From Neocallimastix lanati (nom. inval.) (lineage: Eukaryota > Neocallimastigomycota > Neocallimastigomycetes > Neocallimastigales > Neocallimastigaceae): a DNA stretch of 64,000 nt. Made by a program: the position numbers and the translations under genes. Position 1 is the stretch's first letter, and the number at the start of each line of letters is the position of its first letter. The notes below the pieces were generated by a model. That model saw only the letters and a program-made list of their open reading frames with translations. It did no database searches and was not told where the DNA came from. Location: contig JACVTC010000148.1 of NCBI GenBank assembly GCA_016946835.1, positions 233,501 to 297,500 on the forward strand. The letters run 5' to 3'. Below, piece after piece: positions 55,822-64,000 of the stretch.

Positions 55822-55853
55822 ATTTTGTGTTAAAAAAAGTTTTAACACAAAAT
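55822..55853. repeat. Perfect 14-bp inverted repeat, 4-base loop
   Basis: attttgtgttaaaa, aaag, ttttaacacaaaat. Confidence 0.9.
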
Positions 55854-55923
55854 TATTCATTACTTTGAAAAAAAGACAATTAAAAATAAATATTCATTTA
55901 CATGTAATAATATTAATATAATT

Positions 55924-55955
55924 TCACCTAATTATAATCATTTATAATTAGGTGA
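55924..55955. repeat. Perfect 14-bp inverted repeat, 4-base loop
   Basis: tcacctaattataa, tcat, ttataattaggtga. It lies 70 bp from a hairpin of identical geometry. Confidence 0.9.
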
Positions 55956-57451
55956 TATAAAATAAAATATTCAAACCTTAATATAAAATAATTATTATAA
56001 TTCAAACATAAATTAATGCTATCAAATATAAATCTAATGATTTTATAATATTCTTAATATGTTGTTTGAATTCTAAATATTAAATATTAAATATACTTTA
56101 TAATCAATAATAAAATTTATAACAAATATCAATGTTTTAATTATATTCTTTTTAATTTATATTTATCTTTATAGAATTATTAAATATTTCCCCAAATAAT
56201 AATATTAATATTTATAACATTTAACATAAAAATTCATAATATAGTATATTTTAATCATATGAACAACTAATTAAATAGTTAATTATAATTAAATAACATA
56301 AAAATAAAACATTTATCTGAAGAGAAGTATATGAGAAAGTTGTTAGATAGCTTTAAATGTATAATCAATATTTTTATTTGAATAATTATATGTAATCATA
56401 ATAATAAAATTAAATAATAATTTAAATAATACTTTAACAAATTTAATAAATTAATCCCAGCAATACTTCCTCGAACCAGGGTTATATATCATAGGCTTTA
56501 AACCTAAAAAAAAAAGTATAATAATTTTTTATGTTTTTTATTTATAAATGATGTATTTCAAAGAATTGAAATTTGAAATGATGCCAACAAACTTTATAAA
56601 AAAAATATTTATTATAATATATTTTGAAATAACACTAATATAAATGTTTAAGATTTTTAAGTTCTATAATTCATTTTGGAATATTAGCGATATAATTATT
56701 ATTTAAATATCTATGAAATATATATTATATATTTTATTATTATTAGTTCTATTTATTATTATTTATTAAATATTTTTTATTAAAAGTAGTTTAAATTCTT
56801 TTAATAAATTTTACAATTTTTAAAGGTTATAATATCGCCAATCCTGTTTGGAAAGACATTTATTTTATCAAAATGTAAATATCTATTAAATATAATAAAT
56901 AATATAAAAAATATTATAAAATAATAATTTAATCAATTATAAAAATAATAAATACAACATAATAATAATATAATTTATATATAATTTATAAATATCAATA
57001 TTTACAAATATTTATAGTTAAAGTATTATATAGATATTATAAAAAGTAAATTTACATTTTTTTTTAAATTCTTTGCTTTACAAATGCCCGTTGGGAAAAT
57101 TATATCTCTTGTTTTTACTTTTCCATTATAATATTTAATCTTACTTTAATTAAAATATTAAATAATTATTATTAAAAAAAAAAAGGTGACAGAACATAAA
57201 AAATAATTTCATAATTTTTATTTCTTTTCGATAAATCAAATTATTTAGTTGAATATATGCACAAACACTAAATAAGCTATAGATCAAACCAATAAAGAAT
57301 TATTGTTAATTCTTTATTTGTATAACTGATATTTTATGAAAATGAAAATGAATGTTAAAGTGAAAATATTTTAAAACATGAAGTATATTTAAATATAAAA
57401 ATAAAAATAAAATTATTGTCTGACGTCATTATTTAATACTTGTACACCCAT
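55956..57451. other. AT-rich region with possible exon scraps
   Basis: Mostly simple AT sequence. Two minus-strand scraps look coding: GKVKTRDIIFPTGICKA near 57125-57070, and KPMIYNPGSRKYCWD near 56506-56460, the latter preceded on its strand by a T-run and AG like a 3' splice site. No full gene model can be made. Confidence 0.3.
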
Positions 57452-57720
57452 GGGTTTCCTTTACTAAATCTAATATTTTGGACATAAATTTATTGATACA
57501 TATATTATTTTTTTTCCTTAAATTTTGTTGGAAGATAATAATAATATTTGGTTCATACTAACGCTACATGCCTCCAAAAATCAGCTCTAGGAAATACATT
57601 ACATAATAGCTTAATAAATGTTTTGATATTCATTGGTAGTTTTAGTTGATGAAAATTAAATACAAGAATGATACCTTGTAATCTCGGATTAGTTTTAACA
57701 TAATCCACCATTTGAATTAA
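57452..57720 (-). pseudogene. AIG1 GTPase fragment F
   Basis: The minus strand reads IQMVDYVKTNPRLQGIILVF, then FHQLKLPMNIKTFIKLLCNV and FPRADFWRHVALV, followed after a shift by sequence matching INKFMSKILDLVKETHG. This is the middle of the G domain, between the G3 and G5 regions, closest to gene E. The P-loop, the G3 motif and the whole C-terminal half are absent. The fragment lies downstream, on the minus strand, of the second copy of the 51055 repeat block. Confidence 0.85.
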
Positions 57721-57744
57721 TATAATATTGTATCTTTTCATCCA

Positions 57745-58230
57745 TATCTACATGTATTTTCTAAAGCAGATGTTAAAGATTAAGATTAAAAATGTTTTAT
57801 CAAAAAATGTACAATTCTTTTATATGGTAATTCAGATTTTGCAATTAAAGTATCCTCATTTTTTAAAGATTTTATTTCAACATTCTCTCAAATTTCCTCC
57901 AAATATTTAACAATGGTTTAATGTCCAAATTTATATGCTATATCCAAAGCATCATTATTTCCTTGAACATTTACTTCATGTTCTACTAAATATTTAACGA
58001 TAGTTTTCATTTCCATTTCTATAATATGTCTCCGTTAAAGTATTTTTATTTCTTAGCATATCTGCTCCATGTTCTTCTAAAGGTGTAATTTTATTACATT
58101 TTAAACAATAGATAATAAACGTAGCCCTTTCATCGCATTAACCAAGTTGTACACTTCATATATCTGAATTTCTTGATTGATTGACATATTTTACATATCA
58201 AGGGATCGTCTAATATATTATCATTGTTTT
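57745..58230 (-). pseudogene. Ankyrin-repeat gene fragment
   Basis: Minus-strand reading includes TIVKYLVEHEVNVQGNND followed by ALDIAYKFGH, then a second TIVKYLEE unit, typical of ankyrin repeats ('ALDIA...GH..IVKYLVE'). Upstream, CNKITPLEEHGADMLRNKN is a further unit. Stops and shifts are present. The units are more canonical than those in the relic at 37629-39682. Confidence 0.7.
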
Positions 58231-58735
58231 TTTTTTTTTTGTACTTATTGACAATTTTTATTCTTTTTGTTCTATTAATCCATCTTCTTCAATTAATGGC
58301 AATTCATTAAAAAATTTATTTAATGATTCCTATAAATAATTTTCCAATTCTATTCGTCTTAAATATTAAGTATTTTAAAAATTAAATAAGGATATGTGAT
58401 TAAATCGATGTAGTAACTTTTAACGATGTGCAATTAAATAAAGATAATAATTAAAACAAATGAAAATAGAAAATAAATAAATTAATATATTTAATTAAGA
58501 AAAATATTATTATTTATTAATACTTGAAAAAAAATAAATTTTTTTTATATCATATTAAAATTCCATTTCTATATAGATTATCTTTAAAATTTAATAATTA
58601 ATTATTTTTTTATTAATCATTTAATTTAAATTGAAGTAGTTTATTGTACAATATGCAATCCATTAAAGAAGTTTAAGTTTTGAATAAATATATCAGTTAT
58701 CTATATAAATAAACTTAATTTTACCAATTATTTAT
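58080..58735. repeat. Direct repeat block, copy 2
   Basis: Partner of 51055-51720; the match ends near ttttaccaattattta in both copies. Confidence 0.85.
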
Positions 58736-59922
58736 GAAAAAAAATTATTATTATTATTCTATATAATATACACTAAATATAAAGATAAATATATATCTTT
58801 AACAAAATAGTATATCTCTGTTACTAATGAATGTGTAGTTAAAATTTAATTATAAATGAAATTTATCCTTTTTGTTTTTATCTTTTCAACATACCTATTA
58901 AATTTAATGAAATGAAAATAATAATATTTGTATAATTCTGCATTATGTTTATCATACTTTAATTTAACTTTATCTCTATGAAATCTTAAAAGTAATTATC
59001 ATATTTATGGTATTTGTAAATGAAATTCAAAATTATATAATTTTATATATTTAAATGTTAATTAAATTAGAATACAAATGACTTTTATTAATTTTATATG
59101 AAATATATTTGAAGAAAATGAATCCTTTCCGTATAATTTACAATTTGTTATTGATGATAAAGAGTTATCATTTATTAAAGTAATAAATATTATCTTTAGT
59201 AATAAAAAATTAATTATTCATTATAAGATAGTTAGTACGAATGTAGAAAAAGTGCCTATATTAAATGAAAAAAAAAACATTATTTAATCTAATGGATACT
59301 TTAGAAAAACCTATAAATGAAAATCTGATAAAATATAGATATTTTATGGAAAATAAAAATAAATTCACCTAATATATTTCGATTTCTATTGACATTTCAA
59401 TATAAATTCAAAGAATACTTCAATACAATTAAAAGTTTACAATTTCCTTCTAGTTCTCTATACGTATTTGAGAGTTTTGATAATTTAAAAGCAATAATTG
59501 TTATAATAATTATTTTAAAGAACATCTTAGCTATAATTAAAATTTAAAACAGAATAATTTACCTGTTCCAAATAAAATAGCAGAAAAATATATTATTGGA
59601 AAAATATGTCAAGATTTGATCCAAATTACCTCAAATATAGTTAAGTTAACAAAATATGATACGATGATATAATCCAAATAATATTACCAACTTTAAAAAT
59701 TTCAAAAAGTAATGTTTTTGTTAAATTTTACCTCAACAGATATAAAAGTTGTCAATCCAATAAGCATTAATTTCCAATTATTTGACATTATGCTCAGTTC
59801 GTACGATTTATGTCCATACTTACATACGAATGATGCAAATAAATTGATAAGAAATCAAACAAACTTAGTTATAAAATAAGTATTTATAATGTATGGTTGG
59901 AAATGACTATTTATTGTGGTAA
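58736..59922 (+). other. Decayed plus-strand coding sequence, unidentified
   Basis: From 59080 a plus-strand start gives MTFINFI, a stop, then NIFEENESFPYNLQFVIDDK and KLIIHYKIVSTNVEKVPIL, with further broken pieces to about 59900. It precedes the PD-(D/E)XK frame and could be its ruined N-terminal part or a separate gene. No AAA-ATPase motif (Walker A) was found in it. Confidence 0.35.
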
Positions 59923-60759
59923 TGTAATTATTGTAGAAATAAAAGAAATATTAACGTTAAAAAAAATTATTTAAAAGATGAAGTATGGACGGTTTTATTA
60001 CATTCTGGATATATCACTCTATCCGATAAAGAGGGATATGAACAAAATATAAAAGAAATAGATGATCAAATAATTAAATTATTACTAGGTGAATCCAAAT
60101 TAAATGAAAATGATGTAAATGAAGATTTAATTAAAAAATATAAAAATAATAAATTGAATAAGCACCTCTATAATAATATGTATTATATTAAAATTCCTAA
60201 TAATGAAATTTTTAATTGTTTTATAGCAAAATTGAAAGAGAGTTTAAAAAATGAAATAAAGGATAATAACTATTTAAATAATTTTATTAATGGCCTTTTT
60301 AACAAAGACATAGATACAATAAATTCAAATTTAAATGATTATTTAACATGTTTAAGTCAATATCATCTGTTTGCCAATGAAAAAGATTATGAAAATGTTT
60401 ATCAAGTATTGTTAATGCAAATGTTTATATTTTGTAAAATATACGGTCTAACTGCAGAAAAGAACAGTGGATTAGGTAGATATGACTTTGGTTTTCCTAA
60501 TAGAAATAAAAAAAAAGAATACATTTTAATTGAGGTTAAAACATGTAAATCAGAAAATTGTGATGACAATTTACTTCATAAAGAATGTGAAAATGCTAAA
60601 AATCGAATTATAGAAAAAAAATATAAAATGAAAAATGAAAAGAATGGTTATTCAAGTTTTATAATTTATGGTATTACCTTTTGGAAAAGAATTTGCAGAA
60701 TTGAAATGAAAATAAATAATAATGATATAAAAGGTCCATCAGAATCATTAAAAGAGTAA
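59923..60759 (+). pseudogene. PD-(D/E)XK nuclease-superfamily domain, N-terminally broken
   Basis: An open frame of 278 codons bounded upstream by a stop at 59920. It contains GYITLSDKEGYE, then YYIKIPNNEIFNCF, YHLFANEKDYENVYQVLLMQ and finally SGLGRYDFGF followed by YILIEVKTCK. The last two give the nuclease-fold residues D...E-x-K. The order matches the C-terminal domain of the 'AAA-ATPase-like plus PD-(D/E)XK' family that is abundant in gut bacteria and anaerobic fungi. The N-terminal ATPase-like domain is missing or ruined, and there is no ATG at the head of the frame (first in-frame Met is at about residue 79). It could instead be a last exon of a spliced gene; I see no clear acceptor. 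Confidence 0.7.
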
Positions 60760-60886
60760 TAAAAATAATTAATAATATTTTATTATTTTAACATTCAAAA
60801 TTTAAATATTTTAATATATTACAAAATAAAATTGAACATAGTAAATATAAATTTTTATTTTTATGTTTATGATAAAGAATAAAAAG

Positions 60887-60919
<33 letters not shown>

Positions 60920-61329
60920 ATGTAATCATTTAAATATATAAAATCTATTAACTTTTACAGCTAAATGTATTTACACGAATAAATTTTTTATGATATAATA
61001 ACCTTCAAAAACTAAAATTTTGGGAGTATAGTTATTATATTTAAAATATGTTTACATATATCTCATATAATAATATATATAGAATGATTTAACGTATAAA
61101 TAATAACATCTAAATTTCTTTCATATTAATGAATATACAATAAAATTGTATAACATTTAAATAACATCAAAATATTAATAATTGTAAAATGATTTTAATA
61201 CTTGAAAGTTCATACTTATAAATTAACAAAATATAAATAAGTTTATTTAAATATTAGAAATTTCAATTTTATATTGGTTAAAATTGGAATATTTATTTGT
61301 AATTTGATATAAATTATTTAATGATAACA
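60760..61329. other. AT-rich spacer
   Basis: No gene is seen. A TA run is at about 60885-60916. Confidence 0.6.
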
Positions 61330-62135
61330 TTAATTATCTAAGATGAATCCTGAGGAACAAACCTTTATTTATGCATATAATATTACCAATTATAATGGTG
61401 AAAATTATTTTATACATAACTACACTAACGAAACCAAATCCATAGAAGAGGTGCTTAAATAAAAAAAAAATAAATATTATTTAACATACTATTGCAAAAA
61501 TAATGTTTGCTTTGAATATAATAGTTTAGAATAAATAGTTAAAATTCCTAAAGAAAATGGTTTACGGAATTAATTATTACTTACCATTATAGTCAAAATT
61601 CAATTGATAAACTTAAAGAAACGTATGATTGCTATAAGGATATATATTTATATCTAGGGTGCACTCATGCTTCTCAATGTCTATTTGGTAGTTGTACCTT
61701 TATAGATGAAGCTACAAATATAACGCCTGATATTCCTTTTGACAACCATCCAATTGGTCTTTGTAGATACAATACCAAAGCTAATTTAACGGAATGTGAT
61801 ACAGTTTATATAAAGCCGACAATGTTCTGGAAGGGCTAGTCTTATATGCATTGTGGTAAATTAGAAGGGGCATCATGTGTAACTTGATGATGAATGTACA
61901 TATAACTTATACATTGATGGAGAGTGTTGTAAAGTATTTAGATGGTACATCTGATAGTGATAATTTAATTATTATTGTGTATATCTATCTAGGTATAACA
62001 GTATTGGCACTTGTGATTCTATGTCTGTCTTACTGCTACTATTATATCTACCAACCTAAGAACCGTAAAAAAATTGTATTCTTCACAGTAGTGACGACTT
62101 TTATTATATTATCGATTTGGTTACATAAATATTAA
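61330..62135 (+). pseudogene. Cysteine-rich single-pass membrane protein relic
   Basis: A start at 61342 gives MNPEEQTFIYAYNITN and is soon broken. From about 61620 another frame gives TYDCYKDIYLYLGCTHASQC, FGSCTFIDEATNITP, GLCRYNTKANLTECDTVYIK and MHCGKLEGASCVT, with regularly spaced Cys. The open frame 61875-62135 then gives a hydrophobic segment (IIIVYIYLGITVLALVILCL) followed by YQPKNRKK, a type I membrane anchor. The Cys spacing fits a secreted disulfide-rich ectodomain. Stops and two frame shifts make it a pseudogene, although unrecognised introns could explain part of it. The function is unknown. Confidence 0.6.
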
Positions 62136-64000
62136 GACTGAAATATTAATAATATTCATATGTGTAACATTTTTAAAACTGTATAGTATTGTACCATATA
62201 CCAATTACTAAAGCTACATTAAACATTCGTATTATATAGTTGAAGACTTACTTAATCTAAATATACTTTTATAGCCGCAATTAATTCAAAGTTTATTTTT
62301 ATTAATTAATAAATAAACGTATATGTTTTCACTAATATCAATAATAATATAACATATTCATAATGTTCGGGTATATGGAGTAGTTAAATCGATATATAAC
62401 TATCCACAACAAATCAATAAACTTTCAATAAATAATTTTTAAAGATTAAATTTTATAGACTGATGTTTAGATCATCAAAGCTAAATTATTAATGATAAAA
62501 TCATTGGAAATCACATATATTTCTTTTCGTATAATTATGAGAGAAAATATATATTTATTTCAATTCTCATTAAGACTTATAACCGGTATTTTTAAATTGA
62601 ATTAATGTAATTTTTAGTAAATTATTTAAGAATTAAATATTTAGTAATTACAATTAATTCCTATACATATTAAACTATTAATTAATGAATTATGTATTTA
62701 TGCTAAAGATTAATAAGTTGAATTACAATCTAATTACATTATAAATTAAGTAAAACAAAAATAATTAAATAATAGCATTAAATTAGGTATTGTATGAACA
62801 ATTAAGCTTTTGTAATCTTGAAATATGTAATATTCTTTTAATTTTCCATGTCTTAAGTCCAACATGTTAAGGCCCAAAAATTCAAGCTTATGCTGAGGGT
62901 CATATCCATTTATTGATTCTAAATTATCTGGAAGATTTATACTACCTCAGAAATTCTTTCAATTGACGTTTGATGCTACTAAGGAATTTATTTATTTAAT
63001 TCTATTCAATTTCTTTTTTATTCTCAATTCCATTTTTTATTAAATGAACAAAAAGTAATATTATTAGAAATTCGAAAAAATTTATGTAATTTAAATTACC
63101 ATTTTACAGTATTTATATTTTAATTATAATATTAGTGTTAGTTTATCATAAAATAACCATTAAAAATAATACTATTATATATTATTATCAATAAATTAAA
63201 GCTATTTAAATTATATTTTATAATAATTTTAGTATAATTTTTAGAGATAGCTTTGTTAGAATTTTAGAAATAATTGTATATATCCATTGTGTTATTACAT
63301 AAACTATCTCTTTGTTTGTTAATAATCATCTATTTATTGGGAAGAGGATTATCCGAATCAATGTTATATTGGTCGTCATTATTGTCTTAAAACAATATTT
63401 AGCATCCTTGGTATCATTACTATCATCTAATGTACTACCGGTAAGGGTTACACTACATTATATAGATTTTTAAATAAAATATTTCATGAAAAAAAAAAAA
63501 AAAAAAAAAAATAGATTATTCAACTTGATACAGGTATTAGGGGGTTATTATTGTCTATTACATGTATTGTAATACATGTAACAAACAAGTTATTTTTATC
63601 ATGGTCTACTTCTTTAGATTCAGGAGTCTCGAACGGACAGTCATAACTTAATGTTTAGGGAATTGATATCTTTGGGTATTAATGATTATTCGAGATTCGT
63701 TATTAAAATAGCCAATTTTTTGATTTTTCTTATATATTCAAATATACTTGCTCTTTTAATGCTTTTGTTATCTTATTACCTATACTTTTTTAAATTTTTA
63801 ATGATTCTTAAGAAATCAACATTAATATTTTAATATTTTTTTTTAGTTTTACCTTCTTGTATTTCAGTAACAGCATGACTGTCTTCTTCTTCAGATATGG
63901 AATAAATATTGGATTCGGAAAATATTCCTCATTGTGTGTATTACTTAACCTTTATCAGAATCTGTATTGAATTTAGACACTGAGCTATTTGCAATAAGCA
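62136..64000. other. Right-edge region with decayed coding scraps
   Basis: No intact gene is seen. Minus strand about 62980-62800 reads LPDNLESINGYDPQHKLEFL then GLNMLDLRHGKLKEYY. Plus strand about 63340-63480 reads EDYPNQCYIGRHYCLKTIF then TGKGYTTLYRFLNKI after a stop, resembling a membrane protein with Cys. Minus strand near 63900 reads SESNIYSISEEEDSHAVTEI. None could be assigned. An A run is at 63489-63511 and a small palindrome at 63558-63581. Confidence 0.4.
63558..63581. repeat. Perfect 11-bp inverted repeat, 2-base loop
   Basis: ttacatgtatt, gt, aatacatgtaa. Confidence 0.9.

Noticed and set aside
56457-56508. tRNA-like segment containing ggttcga on the minus strand
   Set aside because: The T-stem does not pair around the loop and no matching 5' acceptor half exists; it reads better as a coding scrap.

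Overview
The window is extremely AT-rich eukaryotic DNA with long homopolymer runs, (AAT)n microsatellites, a spliced gene, asparagine-rich insertions and abundant LTR and LINE retroelement relics. The combination of bacterial-type solute-binding domains fused to 7TM receptors, AIG1-like GTPases, ankyrin relics and an AAA/PD-(D/E)XK-family relic best fits an anaerobic gut fungus (Neocallimastigomycota). That assignment is inferred from gene content and composition; no rRNA or housekeeping marker is present. A dictyostelid is the main alternative and is considered less likely.

Layout. 1-4.4 kb: AT-rich spacer with a decayed coding-like patch at the left edge. 4.4-12.8 kb: two same-strand paralogous receptors with an N-terminal family-1 solute-binding-protein domain and a C-terminal seven-helix class C GPCR-like domain. 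One has an intron and a long repeat-bearing tail; the other is intronless and short-tailed. 12.8-20.9 kb: a transposon graveyard with a LINE endonuclease relic, a Ty3/gypsy chromovirus relic, a copia gag relic and a possible MULE fragment. 20.9-27.6 kb: a solo LTR, then an apparently intact 6.4-kb Ty1/copia element on the minus strand with LTRs identical by eye, one 1961-codon gag-pol frame and a primer site matching the anticodon arm of tRNA-Lys(CUU). 28.6 kb: a compact 105-codon gene that looks bacterial in character. 29.9-35 kb: LINE RT relic, an orphan membrane-anchored ORF and two oppositely oriented gypsy relics. 35-37.6 kb: gene-free AT-rich sequence with a minisatellite. 37.6-39.7 kb: broken ankyrin-repeat gene. 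40.1-50.7 kb: five AIG1-type GTPase genes (three plus, two minus). 51-64 kb: mostly pseudogenes: a duplicated block, a secreted protein relic, an ABCA-type ATPase relic, an AIG1 fragment, ankyrin fragments, a PD-(D/E)XK domain with a decayed front end, and a cysteine-rich membrane protein relic.

How the parts relate. The two receptors probably bind extracellular solutes, plausibly sugars, and signal across the membrane. The AIG1 GTPases share one G domain and two copies of a short Y/D/W motif, but the linker between those copies has been replaced in each paralog (glycine-rich hydrophobic, His/Cys/Pro-rich, others), and one ends in a likely prenylation box. Inverted and direct duplications, patchwork identity and an adjacent broken copy suggest that this cluster is evolving by local duplication and gene conversion.
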